A DNA stretch of 64,000 nt. Origin: Arthrobacter terrae (GTDB lineage Bacteria; Actinomycetota; Actinomycetes; Actinomycetales; Micrococcaceae). The notes under the pieces are model-generated. The model worked only from the letters and a program-made list of their open reading frames with translations. It was not told where the DNA came from and ran no database searches. This document shows positions 16,969 to 28,140 of this stretch, piece after piece. The stretch lies in the NCBI RefSeq assembly GCF_015708085.1, contig NZ_JADNYM010000020.1, forward strand, positions 1 to 64,000, given 5' to 3'. Numbering within the stretch: position 1 is the first letter of the stretch; each line of letters starts with the position of its first letter. The translations under genes and the position numbers were made by a program.

Positions 16969-18413
16969 TTTCCGTTCCACTGGTTAGCTTCGGCCGCATT
17001 GGGTGCGCTATTGGATGCGGCATCCGCCGCCGTATCGGCCGCGCGGATGACCGCTTCCGCCACCGCTTCGGCTGCCGTTTCGGCATCGATCAGGTCAAAC
17101 CAGGCCGCTGCTGTTTCCACGTCCTTGTCGCCTCGTCCGGAGAGGTTGACCACAATGATGGTCTCCGCGGGATCGGCCTGGTCTGCGGTGAGCCGCTGGC
17201 CCACCTTAATGGCACCGGCCAGTGCGTGCGCCGATTCGATCGCGGGAATGATCCCCTCGGTCCGGCACAGCAGCTGGAAGGCCTCCATAGCCTCGGCATC
17301 GGTAATTGGCTCGTAGCTGACGCGGCCGATGTCCGCCAAGTAGGCGTGCTCCGGACCGACGCCCGGGTAATCCAACCCGGCGGAAATGGAATGCGACTCG
17401 ACCGTCTGGCCGTCCTCGTCCTGCATCAGATAGGAGCGCGCCCCGTGCAGCACACCCGGGCGCCCGAGCGTAATGGTAGCGGCATGGCGTCCCGTTTCGA
17501 CGCCGTCGCCCCCGGCCTCAAAGCCGTAAAGGCGCACAGACGCGTCGTCGAGGAAACCATGGAAGATGCCGATGGCGTTGGAGCCGCCGCCGATGCACGC
17601 GCACACCGCGTCCGGCAGCCGGCCGGTCTGCTCCAGAATCTGTCCGCGGGCCTCTTCACCGATCACCTCATGGAAAAACCGCACCATGGCAGGGAACGGA
17701 TGCGCACCGGCGGCCGTTCCCAGCAGGTAATGGGTGCTGTCCACATTGGCCACCCAGTCCCGCAGGGCCTCATTAATGGCGTCCTTGAGTGTCTGTGATC
17801 CGTTGGTCACGGGGACCACAGTGGCGCCGAGCAGCTGCATCCGCGCCACGTTCAGCGCCTGCCGGCGGCAGTCCTCGGCCCCCATGTACACCACACATTC
17901 GAGCCCGAGCAGCGCCGCAGCCGTCGCACTGGCGACGCCGTGTTGCCCGGCCCCGGTTTCGGCGATGACGCGGGTCTTGCCCATCCGCTTGGCCAGCAGG
18001 GCCTGCCCAAGAACATTGTTAATCTTGTGCGAGCCGGTGTGATTGAGGTCTTCGCGCTTGAGGAAGATCCGGGCACCGCCGGCATGGGCGCTGAAGCGCT
18101 TTGCCTCGGTCAGCAGGGACGGGCGACCGGAATAGTTCTTATTCAGGTCCGCGATCTGCGCCAGGAATTCCGGATCCACCTTCGCCTTTTCGAAGGTTTC
18201 CTCCAGCTCGTCCAAGGCGGCAATCAGAGACTCCGGCATCCATCGGCCGCCGTAGCTGCCAAAGTACGGTCCGGCGGCGTGTCGAAAGCTCCCGGCGCCG
18301 GTTACTGAACCGGCGGACGGGTTTGTGCTCGTGCCTCCGGCTGGGCTGGTGGCCCCGCTGAGAAAGGCATCCGCGGGATGGTCCTGGGGCGAAGCTGCTG
18401 GCGTAGTGGCCAT
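16965..18413 (-). CDS. trpB: Tryptophan synthase beta chain
   Basis: TrpB condenses indole with serine using PLP. The PLP lysine lies in [13 protein letters not shown], the phosphate loop is [10 protein letters not shown], and the ETGAGQHG catalytic segment is intact. The 482-residue product carries a 45-residue Ala/Gly/Ser-rich N-terminal extension and an Ala-rich C-terminal tail beyond the core. Its stop overlaps the trpA start. The gene is separated from trpC by 80 bp containing three 17-bp tandem repeats. Confidence 0.95.
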   Translation of the reverse strand: MATTPAASPQDHPADAFLSGATSPAGGTSTNPSAGSVTGAGSFRHAAGPYFGSYGGRWMPESLIAALDELEETFEKAKVDPEFLAQIADLNKNYSGRPSLLTEAKRFSAHAGGARIFLKREDLNHTGSHKINNVLGQALLAKRMGKTRVIAETGAGQHGVASATAAALLGLECVVYMGAEDCRRQALNVARMQLLGATVVPVTNGSQTLKDAINEALRDWVANVDSTHYLLGTAAGAHPFPAMVRFFHEVIGEEARGQILEQTGRLPDAVCACIGGGSNAIGIFHGFLDDASVRLYGFEAGGDGVETGRHAATITLGRPGVLHGARSYLMQDEDGQTVESHSISAGLDYPGVGPEHAYLADIGRVSYEPITDAEAMEAFQLLCRTEGIIPAIESAHALAGAIKVGQRLTADQADPAETIIVVNLSGRGDKDVETAAAWFDLIDAETAAEAVAEAVIRAADTAADAASNSAPNAAEANQWNGK

Positions 18414-18436
18414 CGGTCCGACCGTCCTGTTCTAAA

Positions 18437-18487
18437 AGTTGGCTGTGGGCGAAGGTGGGCTGCGGGCGAAGGTTGGCTGTGGGCGAC
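18437..18487. repeat. Three 17-bp tandem units between trpC and trpB
   Basis: The units occupy 18437-18453, 18454-18470 and 18471-18487 and follow GGTTGGCTGTGGGCGAA with a few differences. They fill most of the trpC-trpB gap. No promoter or terminator is evident in them. Confidence 0.85.
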
Positions 18488-18494
18488 GGGTGGA

Positions 18495-19358
18495 TCAGGA
18501 AAGTGCGCGGCCGGAGTCTGCGGTGGCAGTGGCCTCGGCGCTGATGGCCGCGGCGCTGATGGCAGCGGCACCGGCGGAACCGAACTCGGCGATCCGCTCC
18601 CCCGGTGTGGCATGGCTGACCAGCGCCTCACCGACCAGGACGGCGTTGGCGCCGTGACCGGCATAGGCTCTGACGTCGTCGGCATCGCGGACTCCGGATT
18701 CGGCCACTACCAAGGCTTCTGCGGGGATGAGGCCGGCCAGCGAACCAAAAACGGAGCGGTCCACGTCCAGGGTCTTCAGATTGCGCACATTGACGCCGAT
18801 GATCCGGGCCCCGGCGGCAACGGCGCGTTGAACTTCCTCGCTGGTGTGCGTCTCCACGAGGGCGTTCATGCCCAATTCATGCGCCAACGCCAGATACTCT
18901 GCCAGCTCAGCATCTCCCAGCGCTGCGACGATCAAGAGGATCAGATCCGCACCGTGCGCCCGCGCCTCCCAAATTTGGTAGGGATCGCAGGTGAAGTCCT
19001 TGCGCAGCACGGGAATGCCGACGGCGGCACGAACGGCATCCAGGTCAGCCAGGGAGCCGCCGAACCGGCGCTCTTCGGTCAGCACGCTGATCACGGCCGC
19101 GCCGCCGTCGGCATATTTACCCGCCAACCGGGCCGGATCAGCGATCTCGGCCAGCGCGCCCTTGGACGGGCTGCGCCGCTTGACCTCGGCGATCACTTTG
19201 ACCCCGGCGCGTGGTGAATCGCCGCCCAGGGCCGCCCAGGCATCCAAGGCCGGGTCCCGGGCCGCGATCAGGTCCTGCAATTGAGCCAGACTGACCTTTA
19301 GTTTGCGCGCCTCGAGATCTTCCCGGACCCCAGCAATGATGTCATCGAGAACGCTCAC
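18495..19358 (-). CDS. trpC: Indole-3-glycerol phosphate synthase
   Basis: The enzyme closes the indole ring from carboxyphenylaminodeoxyribulose phosphate. The 287-residue barrel has the signature VIAEVKRRSPSKG, the catalytic Lys in PVLRKDF, the Glu in ALVETHT and the phosphate-binding VAESGVR. I chose the GTG at 19358, which follows the upstream stop by two bases and starts the usual SVLDDIIAGVREDL; a longer frame overlaps the preceding gene. An Ala/Ser-rich tail of about 25 residues follows the core. Confidence 0.94.
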   Translation of the reverse strand: MSVLDDIIAGVREDLEARKLKVSLAQLQDLIAARDPALDAWAALGGDSPRAGVKVIAEVKRRSPSKGALAEIADPARLAGKYADGGAAVISVLTEERRFGGSLADLDAVRAAVGIPVLRKDFTCDPYQIWEARAHGADLILLIVAALGDAELAEYLALAHELGMNALVETHTSEEVQRAVAAGARIIGVNVRNLKTLDVDRSVFGSLAGLIPAEALVVAESGVRDADDVRAYAGHGANAVLVGEALVSHATPGERIAEFGSAGAAAISAAAISAEATATADSGRALS

Positions 19359-19360
19359 GC

Positions 19361-19645
19361 TTAGTGTCCGTCGCTCTTGAGCTTGTGGCCACCAACCCCA
19401 TAGCCGGCCGCCCGCAGGCCGTAGCCCACACCCAGACCAATGATCATGATGACGACGCCGATGATGAACAGCACGGTGGCAGCAGAGCCCAGCGCAAAAG
19501 CTATGCAGGCAATCGCGGCACCAACGAGCATGATGGCTACGGTTGTCCATGCCGCGGGGCTGTTCCCATGGCCCAACTCAACCGAATGGTCAATGTCTTC
19601 CGTCGCTGCGGCACTCCCGGCCCCGCTCGTGCTCCTGTTGCTCAT
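19361..19645 (-). CDS. DUF6704-type small membrane protein (HGxxPAAW motif)
   Basis: The 94-residue protein has a hydrophilic start, the HGNSPAAW motif and two membrane spans (about 33-55 and 57-80). Proteins of this kind lie between trpE and trpC in many actinobacteria and are classed as DUF6704; their role is unknown. It ends two bases before the trpC start, so it belongs to the trp operon. Confidence 0.8.
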   Translation of the reverse strand: MSNRSTSGAGSAAATEDIDHSVELGHGNSPAAWTTVAIMLVGAAIACIAFALGSAATVLFIIGVVIMIIGLGVGYGLRAAGYGVGGHKLKSDGH

Positions 19646-19740
19646 GCTAAATCTCCCTCATCCTAAATCCCGCCAAACTTGATACTGCTTCCATTCTGCC
19701 ATTAGTTCCCCGCGTTGCCGCCCGTATCCCCCCGGGCCCG

Positions 19741-19782
19741 TCGTTCCGGCCAGCTCGTTCCGGCCAGCTCGTTCCGGGCCGG
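19741..19782. repeat. Three 14-bp tandem units in the trp operon
   Basis: TCGTTCCGGCCAGC occurs twice exactly (19741-19754 and 19755-19768) and once diverged (19769-19782), just downstream of the TIGR02234 gene. Confidence 0.85.
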
Positions 19783-19787
19783 ACGTT

Positions 19788-20558
19788 CTAAGCTGTCGGA
19801 TCGTTGCCGTGGCTGAGCTCATCCCAGCTGTCAATGTCATCACGCACCACGGGTATTGGCTGCGCCGCAGTTGAGTCAGCTGATACTCCTGTCGTTGACC
19901 CTGTCGTTGACCCAGGCGTTGACTCGGTGGCCGAGCCTGGCCGGGCCGCGGAAACACCGCCGGTGCGGGCCCCTGCGGCATCATATTTGGTCCGCTGGTT
20001 CCAGGTCCGGCCCAGCCAGGCGATCAGGACCGCTGCCAGCGCCAGAATCACGGCGGCGCCGACGGCAATCAGTGGGAACGCCGTCGTCGTCACGTCCGAA
20101 TTCTGGCCGGTTACGCCGGTCGCCGTCCCCACCGGTCCGGCTGCCGCTGCCTGCGGGTTGAGCACGACGGCGACGGAAGAGACAATAATGCCGACGGCGC
20201 CCAGGAAGATGATGACCGCCGCCACGACGCGTGAGATCCGCCGGCCGATCGAGGCCGCCAGCGCGCCCGCCAAGGCCACCAGTGCCAACGCCGTGACCGC
20301 TGTCGCCGCTTTGCTGCCGGCAACGTTCAGATCCGCCTGCTGGACCACCCCCTCACCGAGCTTTACGTGCACCCAGGTCTGCGTTGTGGTCCCGAAGACC
20401 ACCAGCGAACTGATGACGGCAAGCATGATCAGCGTGGACTTGCGCCCCAGCCGCCCCGCCCGCCGGCCCGCCGTTCTCCCACCGGCAGGCTTTTGCTGCG
20501 CCCCATGGACGGCTTCTTCACGCATGGTTAGTTCGCTCACAATCTTCAGGTCTTTCAT
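19788..20558 (-). CDS. Trp-operon-associated membrane protein (TIGR02234 family)
   Basis: The 256-residue protein has four predicted membrane spans (about 42-60, 85-105, 112-133 and 162-185) with an external segment after the first. The hydrophilic tail ends in the family-typical DSWDELSHGNDPT. Members occur next to trpE in many actinobacteria; their function is not known. Its ATG overlaps the trpE stop (ATGA), showing tight coupling to tryptophan synthesis. Confidence 0.85.
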   Translation of the reverse strand: MKDLKIVSELTMREEAVHGAQQKPAGGRTAGRRAGRLGRKSTLIMLAVISSLVVFGTTTQTWVHVKLGEGVVQQADLNVAGSKAATAVTALALVALAGALAASIGRRISRVVAAVIIFLGAVGIIVSSVAVVLNPQAAAAGPVGTATGVTGQNSDVTTTAFPLIAVGAAVILALAAVLIAWLGRTWNQRTKYDAAGARTGGVSAARPGSATESTPGSTTGSTTGVSADSTAAQPIPVVRDDIDSWDELSHGNDPTA

Positions 20559-22168
20559 CGAAAGTCGCTTGGCCTGTCATTAATTGGACTGTCGTTACTT
20601 GGACTGTCGTCAAAGGAGGGGTGGCTGAAATCCGCGGCAATGGTCTGCAGCGAGGCGGCGGCATGTACCGCCCGCAGCGGTGCCGCTGCCTTGTTCACGG
20701 ATTCCAGCGCTTCGGTTGCGTTGTCCGAGTCGGCAACAATTCCGCCGCCCGCCTGCACATATGCCAGACCATCGCGGAGCAGCGCCGAGCGGATGGCGAT
20801 CGCCATGTCCATGTCGCCGGCAAAATCCAAATACCCCACCACGCCGCCGTAAATACCCCGCCGGTGCGGCTCGAGCTCGTCGAGCAGCCGCAGCGCGCGT
20901 GGCTTGGGCGCCCCGGAGAGGGTTCCGGCAGGGAACGTCGCGGCCAGCACGTCGTAGGCGGTGTACTCCGGGCCCAGCGTGCCGACGACGGTGGAAACCA
21001 GGTGCATGATGTGGCTGAATTTCTCCACCTCCATGAACTGTGTGACGTCCACCGACCCGGCCACGCAAACCTTGGAAATATCATTGCGCGCCAGGTCCAC
21101 CAGCATCAGGTGCTCGGCGCGTTCTTTGGCATCTGCGCGCAATTCATCCGCCAGAGCCTTATCCGCTTCCACGCTCCCGCCACGCGGCCGGGAGCCGGCG
21201 ATCGGGTGGGTGATGACCTGGTCGCCGGTCACCGTCACCAGTGACTCCGGTGAGGAACCCACGATGGAAAAGGGTCGTCCCTTGGCATCTTCAAAGCTGA
21301 AGAGGTACATGTACGGGCTCGGGTTCGTGTTGCGCAGCACGCGGTAGACATCGAGCGCGGAGGCATCGCAATCCATCTCGAAGCGGCGCGAAATCACCAC
21401 CTGGAAAACTTCCCCTTCCACGATGGCTTCCTTGCCCCTGTCGATCGCGGCCAGATACTCCGGCTCGGCCCAGCGCTGCCGGACCCGGTCCGCGAAGGAT
21501 GACGCGTCCGTGCTGTTCAGCACGGAGACGGGTTGCGCCACCGGTGTGCTGATCTGCTGCAGCATTGTGTTCACGCGTGCCACCGCGTCATGCCAGGCCT
21601 CATCGACCCGGTCCGTGCTGTCGTCGTAATTAATTGCGTTGGCAATCAGCAGCACGCTGCCCTCGGCATTGTCGTGGACGGCCATATCCGCCACCAGATT
21701 CAGCGCCAGCTCGGGCAGCTGCAGGTCATCCTCCGGCGGGGCCTGAAGTTTCTCCCAATGCCGCACCGATTCCCAGCCCACAAATCCGACCAGTCCGGAG
21801 GTAAACGGCGGGAGCCCGGCAAAGCGTTCCGTGCGCAGTTCATTGATCGTCGCCCGGACCGCTTCCACCGGGTTGCCGCCCAGGGGCACGCCGGCGGGGG
21901 CCTCTCCCAGCCAGCATGCGGCGCCGTCGTCCGTCGTCAACGTGGCCCGGGACCGGACGCCGATGAACGAATAACGCGACCAGACGCCTCCCATCGCGGC
22001 GGACTCCATCAAAAACGTGCCCGGCTGCCCCTTGGCCAGCTTGCGGTACAGCCCGATCGGCGTTTCGGCATCGGCAAGGACCTTCAGCCGCACGGGAATC
22101 ACGCGCCTGGTCCTGGCCAGCAGCCGGAACTGAACAAGGGTCGGGCTGATCACGCCTAGCTCCTGCAT
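20555..22168 (-). CDS. trpE: Anthranilate synthase component I
   Basis: TrpE converts chorismate to anthranilate with ammonia from TrpG, which is not in this window. The 537-residue protein has the N-terminal regulatory segment (LMESAAMGGVWSRYSFIG) and the chorismate-binding domain with PIAGSRPRGG, LVDLARND, TFPAGTLSGAPK and the closing YVQAGGGIVADSD. The tail is a short Asp/Ser/Pro-rich repeat. GAAGG lies about ten bases before the ATG. It is the first trp gene of this minus-strand run, 67 bp after hisI. I see no attenuator or Trp-rich leader peptide in that gap. Confidence 0.95.
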   Translation of the reverse strand: MQELGVISPTLVQFRLLARTRRVIPVRLKVLADAETPIGLYRKLAKGQPGTFLMESAAMGGVWSRYSFIGVRSRATLTTDDGAACWLGEAPAGVPLGGNPVEAVRATINELRTERFAGLPPFTSGLVGFVGWESVRHWEKLQAPPEDDLQLPELALNLVADMAVHDNAEGSVLLIANAINYDDSTDRVDEAWHDAVARVNTMLQQISTPVAQPVSVLNSTDASSFADRVRQRWAEPEYLAAIDRGKEAIVEGEVFQVVISRRFEMDCDASALDVYRVLRNTNPSPYMYLFSFEDAKGRPFSIVGSSPESLVTVTGDQVITHPIAGSRPRGGSVEADKALADELRADAKERAEHLMLVDLARNDISKVCVAGSVDVTQFMEVEKFSHIMHLVSTVVGTLGPEYTAYDVLAATFPAGTLSGAPKPRALRLLDELEPHRRGIYGGVVGYLDFAGDMDMAIAIRSALLRDGLAYVQAGGGIVADSDNATEALESVNKAAAPLRAVHAAASLQTIAADFSHPSFDDSPSNDSPINDRPSDFR

Positions 22169-22235
22169 GTGTACGGTGACCTTCTTTTTAGGTGGCGTTC
22201 AATTACGGTCTCTGCCCGGGGGCGGGCTGCGGAAA

Positions 22236-22643
22236 CTAGCCGACGACGGCGTTAAGACCGCGGCCGTCAAAGCAGGTCCGGGTGCCGGTGTGGCAGGCGG
22301 CACCGACTTGATCCACCATGATCAGCAATGCGTCGCCGTCACAGTCCAGCGCCACGGATTTTACGTATTGCACGTTGCCGGAGGTATCGCCCTTACGCCA
22401 GTATTCCTGGCGGGAACGCGAATAGAAGGTTACCCGCCCCGAGCTAAGCGTCCGGCGCAGCGCTTCGTCATCCATCCAGCCCAGCATCAGCACTTCGAGG
22501 CTGTCAAACTGCTGGATGACCGCAGCCACCAGGGATGCGGCGTCGCGCTTGAGCCGCGCCGCAATGTCCTCGGGAAGGACAAATTCGGCACTGGACCCGG
22601 CAGTGCTGCCGGAAAGGGACGGGGGGTTCGGCTGTGCAGACAT
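22236..22643 (-). CDS. hisI: Phosphoribosyl-AMP cyclohydrolase
   Basis: HisI opens the purine ring of PR-AMP in histidine synthesis. The protein has the family motifs [27 protein letters not shown] and the metal-binding cysteines in LDCDGDALL and [13 protein letters not shown] prefer the ATG at 22643 (135 residues); a GTG at 22664 in the same frame is an alternative. It stands apart from hisF-hisG-hisE, separated by a plus-strand TIGR03085 gene. Confidence 0.93.
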   Translation of the reverse strand: MSAQPNPPSLSGSTAGSSAEFVLPEDIAARLKRDAASLVAAVIQQFDSLEVLMLGWMDDEALRRTLSSGRVTFYSRSRQEYWRKGDTSGNVQYVKSVALDCDGDALLIMVDQVGAACHTGTRTCFDGRGLNAVVG

Positions 22644-22759
22644 CGCCTTCAATTCTAGTGCCACCGGCGTAAGCTGACATTCGTGCGGCCGTAACAGTGC
22701 GATGCAACAGATCGTAATGAGCTGCTGCGGCGGTTTACACCCCTAAAACATGCGAGGGC

Positions 22760-23422
22760 GTGCTAATTTCACAAGTGATGCATTTTGAAGATCCTTCCCG
22801 TGAAGTACTGGCCGAAACCCTGCTCGCAGCCGGGCCCGGCGCTACCACTCTCTGCGCCGGATGGCGCACCCAGGAGCTGGCAGCGCACCTCTACCTGCGC
22901 GAACGCCATGCCGGTGTGGGGCTCGGGGTGCTGATCAAAGCCCTGAACCGAGCCTCGGACAAGGCGACCGCCAAGCTGGCGGAAAGGTCCGGGACCGTCG
23001 AGGCGTACTCCCGGTTGGTCGCGGAATTCCGTGCCGGGCCCCCAAAGCTCTCGCCACTGAAGATCAAGGCAGTGGAGGAAAGTTCCAATCTGATCGAATA
23101 TTTTGTCCACACCGAAGACGTGCGCCGCGCCACGGACCGCTGGGCGCCACGGGCCCTTGACCGCGCCTACTCGGAGGCCCTTTGGGACGAGCTGGTCAAA
23201 CGCGCAGCCATTTTGTACCGGGGTGTTGACCTGGGCATCGTACTGGTTCGGCCCTCCGGCCCCCGGCACGTCGCCAAGCGTGCCGCCGTTTCCGTGGCCA
23301 TCGTGGGCGAACCCGGTGAGCTGCTGATGCACGCGCACGGTAGAACCGGCCATGCGCTGGTCACCTTTGAGGGCCAGCCCGACGCCGTCGCTCTGCTGCA
23401 GACCGCCGAAGTGGGCCTCTAG
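22760..23422 (+). CDS. TIGR03085-type metal-binding protein (DinB/mycothiol-dependent superfamily)
   Basis: The protein shows the family pattern: TLCAGWRTQELAAHLYLRERH near the start, then NLIEYFVHTEDVRRATDRWAPR. The conserved histidines (AAHL, VHTEDVRR) are the expected metal ligands of the DinB-like four-helix domain. Related enzymes use mycothiol, the actinobacterial thiol, but the substrate of this subfamily is unknown. GTG 22760 or ATG 22778 could be the start; family alignment from memory favours 22778. It is transcribed against the flanking his genes. Confidence 0.8.
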   Translation: MLISQVMHFEDPSREVLAETLLAAGPGATTLCAGWRTQELAAHLYLRERHAGVGLGVLIKALNRASDKATAKLAERSGTVEAYSRLVAEFRAGPPKLSPLKIKAVEESSNLIEYFVHTEDVRRATDRWAPRALDRAYSEALWDELVKRAAILYRGVDLGIVLVRPSGPRHVAKRAAVSVAIVGEPGELLMHAHGRTGHALVTFEGQPDAVALLQTAEVGL

Positions 23423-23446
23423 ACCCTGTCTTCAGGGGGTAAAGAT

Positions 23447-23492
23447 CGAACCTCGCCCTCCCCGAACCGCGAACCTCGCCCTCCCCGAACCG
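23447..23492. repeat. Two exact 23-bp tandem units between a TIGR03085 gene and hisF
   Basis: The unit begins CGAACCTCGCCCTCCCC and occupies 23447-23469 and 23470-23492; a partial third copy (CGAACCT) follows and runs toward the hisF stop. The units lie between convergent genes. Confidence 0.85.
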
Positions 23493-23503
23493 CGAACCTG
23501 ACT

Positions 23504-24277
23504 CTAACGGACTTCGAAGCCTGCCTGGCGGATGGCAGTCTTGACCTGGGCGATCGCGTCGTCCGGGCCGAAGTGGAAGACCGATGCTGCGAGCACCGCG
23601 TCCGCTCCGGCTGCAACGGCAGGCGGGAAATGCGCCGGCTCGCCGGCACCCCCGGAGGCGATGATGGGAACGCGGACCGCTGCCCGGACCAGTCGGATCA
23701 ACTCCAGATCGAAGCCCTGCTTGGTTCCATCCGCGTCAATCGAGTTGAGCAGGATTTCGCCCACGCCGCGGTCGGCAGCCTCGCGTGCCCAAGCCACCGC
23801 GTCGATCCCGGTGCCCTGCCGTCCGCCATGTGTAGTGACTTCAAAGCCCGACGGCGTCACCACGTCACCTCGGGTCCGTCTGGCATCCACGGAGAGCACC
23901 AGCACCTGGGATCCGAACTGCCGCGTGATCTCGTCGATGACCTCCGGCCGAGCCACTGCAGCGGTATTAATGGACGCCTTGTCAGCGCCAAAACGCAGCA
24001 GCTTGTCCACTTCAGCCACCCCGCGGACGCCGCCGCCAACGGTAAGCGGGATGAAAATCTCTTCGGCCGTCCGGGCCACCACGTCGAAGGTGGTCTCGCG
24101 GTTCCCCGATGACGCCGTCACATCCAAAAACGTCAGTTCATCCGCGCCGCCGTGGTCGTAGCGTTGCGCCAGCTCCACCGGATCCCCTGCATCCCGCAGG
24201 CCCTGGAACTTCACGCCCTTGACCACCCGGCCGGCGTCGACGTCCAGACACGGAATGACCCGGATTGCTACACCCAT
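23504..24277 (-). CDS. hisF: Imidazole glycerol phosphate synthase cyclase subunit
   Basis: HisF forms imidazole glycerol phosphate with ammonia from HisH. The barrel shows [16 protein letters not shown] with the catalytic Asp, the second catalytic Asp in [12 protein letters not shown], and phosphate-binding VGGGVR and ASGGAG. The ATG at 24277 is preceded by AAGGGG and gives 257 residues, the usual length; the frame is open further upstream without support. It starts ten bases after the hisG stop. Confidence 0.95.
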   Translation of the reverse strand: MGVAIRVIPCLDVDAGRVVKGVKFQGLRDAGDPVELAQRYDHGGADELTFLDVTASSGNRETTFDVVARTAEEIFIPLTVGGGVRGVAEVDKLLRFGADKASINTAAVARPEVIDEITRQFGSQVLVLSVDARRTRGDVVTPSGFEVTTHGGRQGTGIDAVAWAREAADRGVGEILLNSIDADGTKQGFDLELIRLVRAAVRVPIIASGGAGEPAHFPPAVAAGADAVLAASVFHFGPDDAIAQVKTAIRQAGFEVR

Positions 24278-24287
24278 AATTGACCCC

Positions 24288-25133
24288 TTAGATCCGGCAG
24301 GCGTGAATGCTGCTGACCAAAATCGCCCGTGCGCCGAGTTCGTACAGCTCGTCCATAATGCGGTTGGTGTCTTTCTTGGGTACCATCGAGCGAACGGCCA
24401 CCCAGTCCGAGTCACGCAGCGGCGAAATCGTCGGGGACTCCAACCCGGGAGTCAGTGCTGCGGAGGTTTCCACCAGATCCTTGCGAATGTCATAATCCAT
24501 CAGGACATACCTGCGCGCCACCAAAACGCCCTGCAGCCTGCGGATCAGCACGTCAAGTCCGGCCGGCGCCGCCACGCCGGGGCGGCCAATCAGCAGCGCC
24601 TCGGATTTCATGATCGGATTCCCGAAGACTTCCATCCCCGCAGCCTTTAGCGTGCTTCCCGTTTCCACCACGTCGGCGATGGCATCTGCGACACCCAAGC
24701 GGACGGAGGACTCCACCGCACCGTCCAACCTGACTACGGTGGCAGCTATCTTGTTGTCAGCAAGATAACGGCGCAGCAGGGCGTCGTAGCTGGTGGCCAA
24801 CCGCTTGCCCGCCAATTGGGAGAGCTGGGAGTACTGGCCGGCCGGGCCGGCGAAGCGGAACGTGGAAATGGCGAAGCCAAGCGGCAGCAGTTCCTCGGCT
24901 TCCACCTCGGCGTCAAGGAGCAGGTCCCGGCCGGTAATACCGACGTCCAGTGTCCCGGCCCCCACATACACGGCAATGTCGCGCGGGCGCAGAAAAAAGA
25001 ACTCCACGTCATTGTCAGGATCAACCATGACCAGCTCGCGCGGATCCCGGCGCTGGAGATAGCCAGCCTCGGTGAGCATGGCGGATGCGGCTTCGGACAG
25101 GGATCCCTTATTCGGGACGGCAACTCTGAGCAT
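24288..25133 (-). CDS. hisG: ATP phosphoribosyltransferase (long form)
   Basis: HisG commits ATP and PRPP to histidine synthesis and is feedback-inhibited. The 281-residue length and the C-terminal ACT-like regulatory domain (from about residue 210) identify the long, HisZ-independent form. The N-terminal [15 protein letters not shown] and the PRPP loop [13 protein letters not shown] are present. It lies between hisE and hisF in one transcript. Confidence 0.95.
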   Translation of the reverse strand: MLRVAVPNKGSLSEAASAMLTEAGYLQRRDPRELVMVDPDNDVEFFFLRPRDIAVYVGAGTLDVGITGRDLLLDAEVEAEELLPLGFAISTFRFAGPAGQYSQLSQLAGKRLATSYDALLRRYLADNKIAATVVRLDGAVESSVRLGVADAIADVVETGSTLKAAGMEVFGNPIMKSEALLIGRPGVAAPAGLDVLIRRLQGVLVARRYVLMDYDIRKDLVETSAALTPGLESPTISPLRDSDWVAVRSMVPKKDTNRIMDELYELGARAILVSSIHACRI

Positions 25134-25226
25134 GACGGATCTTTCGCGTTCGGTTCACGCCGGGCGTGGAATTTTCACGTTGGGACGATAGGCAGCCGGC
25201 CACAGCGCCGCGAGAGCAGCGCGTGG

Positions 25227-25490
25227 CTACAGATGCTTGTAAACGTCCTCCAGGGCCAGTCCTTTGGCGATCATCAGCACCTGAACGTGGTAGAGCAGCT
25301 GGGAAATTTCCTCGGCTGTGTTCTGCGTGGATTCGTATTCTGCAGCCATCCAGACCTCGGCGGCTTCCTCAACGATCTTCTTGCCGATGCCGTGAACACC
25401 GGAGTCAAGTTCGCTGACGGTCCGGGAGCCCGCCGGCCGCTGGACGGCCTTGTCGCCGAGCTCGGCAAAAAGCGATTCGAAAGTCTTCAC
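25227..25490 (-). CDS. hisE: Phosphoribosyl-ATP diphosphatase
   Basis: HisE hydrolyses PR-ATP to PR-AMP. The 87-residue all-helical protein has the MazG-like metal-binding pattern [15 protein letters not shown] and [16 protein letters not shown] chose the GTG at 25490 ([12 protein letters not shown]), the usual family start; the longer frame reaching 25550 adds an unlikely leader. It precedes hisG by about 90 bp. Confidence 0.93.
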   Translation of the reverse strand: MKTFESLFAELGDKAVQRPAGSRTVSELDSGVHGIGKKIVEEAAEVWMAAEYESTQNTAEEISQLLYHVQVLMIAKGLALEDVYKHL

Positions 25491-25553
25491 GGGTTCCAGC
25501 CTACTAGCTCTGCCCGGGTCAACCAGATTCGATGCCGGCGTGTGACCCAAAGC

Positions 25554-26805
<1,252 letters not shown>

Positions 26806-26809
<4 letters not shown>

Positions 26810-27456
26810 GTGACTGCTCCCGGGTCTTCCAGATAGGCCACCAGATCAGCGATGGAAATCAGCAGCAGGCCGTGCTGGTCCGCGAACGTCCGCAGGGCAG
26901 CCACCCGCAGCATTTCGCCGTCGTCGTCCACTACCTCGGCGATCACCCCCACCGGTTCGCAGCCGGCAAGCCGGCACAGCTCAACGGCGGCTTCAGTGTG
27001 CCCGGCCCGCTGCCGGACGCCGCCGGCGGCGGCCCGAAGCGGAAATATATGTCCCGGCCGGGTCAGCTGCGCCGGTGTCGAGACCGCAGATGCCAGCACC
27101 CGGGCCGTGTGCGAACGGTCCGTGGCACTAATGCCGGTGGTAATTTCCGCGGCGGCGTCGCAGGAGACGGTATAGGCGGTTCCCTTGGCATCCTGATTGA
27201 CCAGCACCATTGGCGGGAGTTCCAGTGCGTCGGCACGTTTATGGCTCAGCGGTACGCAGATCACTCCGGAACTGTGCCGGATGGTCCAGCCCATCAGTGC
27301 CGGCGTGCTGTGCTGCGCAGCAAAAATGATGTCGCCCTCATTTTCCCGGCGTTCATCGTCCACCACCAGAACGGGCCGGCCGGCGGCAATGGCCGCGACC
27401 GCGTCCGGCACGGTGTCCAGCAGGCCCGCCGGGGCAGTGGCGTTCACTTCGCTCAT
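26806..27456 (-). CDS. ribB: 3,4-dihydroxy-2-butanone 4-phosphate synthase
   Basis: RibB makes the four-carbon unit of riboflavin from ribulose 5-phosphate. The [15 protein letters not shown] acidic loop, TARVLASA-like segment and the [13 protein letters not shown] motif with the catalytic His are present in a 216-residue protein. Both ends overlap neighbours by four bases (ribE upstream, ribA downstream), so the rib genes are translated as a coupled set. Confidence 0.95.
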
Positions 27457-28139
27457 TTTCCCGGCTCCTGCGTCTCGGACATGGACGCGGCTGCGTTTCC
27501 CGGGACCTGTCCGCCCTCGCCACCGGCCGGACCAAAAGCCAGCAGCCGCTCGGTGTATTTCGCCAGCACATCCACCTCCAGGTTGACAGCGGATCCAGCT
27601 TCCTTCGAGCCAAGCCCGGTTTCCGCCAGCGTGGTGGGAATAAGGCCCACCTCAAACCAGGGGCTCGCCTGCGTCGCGTCGCTCACCGCGCTCACGGTGA
27701 GGGACACGCCGTCGACGGCGATTGACCCCTTCTCGGCGATGTACCGGGCCAGCGGCGCAGGAACTACGAAACGCAGCCGCTCCCAAGCGCCGAGGTTTTC
27801 ACGCTCAAGCAAGGTGCCAACCCCGTCTACGTGGCCCTGGACCACGTGACCATCCAGTCTTCCGCCCGCGGGCACGCAGCGTTCGAGGTTCACGCTGTCC
27901 CCGGTCTTCAGCAACCCGGTGGTGGTCCGGACCAGGGTTTCTCCCATCACGTCCACGCTGATCACCCCGCTGCCGATCGCCGTGGCCGTGAGGCAAACGC
28001 CGTTGACGGCAATTGAGCCGCCGTGTCCGAGGCCTTCGAGGGAGGATTGTGCGTGCAGCACCAACGTGGCGCTTTCGCCGTCGGCCGCTTGCTGCAGCGA
28101 CTCAACGCGGCCCTGCTCGGCAATGATTCCGGTAAACAC
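27453..28139 (-). CDS. ribE: Riboflavin synthase alpha chain
   Basis: The enzyme dismutates two lumazines to riboflavin. The protein starts [14 protein letters not shown] and shows the family's internal duplication: [11 protein letters not shown] in the first lumazine-binding barrel (about 1-97) and [11 protein letters not shown] in the second (about 98-195). The GTG at 28139 follows GGGAGGAAACTGAA, a strong site, one base after the ribD stop. A hydrophilic tail of about 25 residues ends the protein. Confidence 0.95.
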   Translation of the reverse strand: MFTGIIAEQGRVESLQQAADGESATLVLHAQSSLEGLGHGGSIAVNGVCLTATAIGSGVISVDVMGETLVRTTTGLLKTGDSVNLERCVPAGGRLDGHVVQGHVDGVGTLLERENLGAWERLRFVVPAPLARYIAEKGSIAVDGVSLTVSAVSDATQASPWFEVGLIPTTLAETGLGSKEAGSAVNLEVDVLAKYTERLLAFGPAGGEGGQVPGNAAASMSETQEPGK

Positions 28140-28140
28140 T

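Noticed and set aside
22169-22235. Trp attenuator leader before trpE
   Set aside because: The gap is only 67 bp, with no Trp-codon-rich short frame or terminator hairpin.
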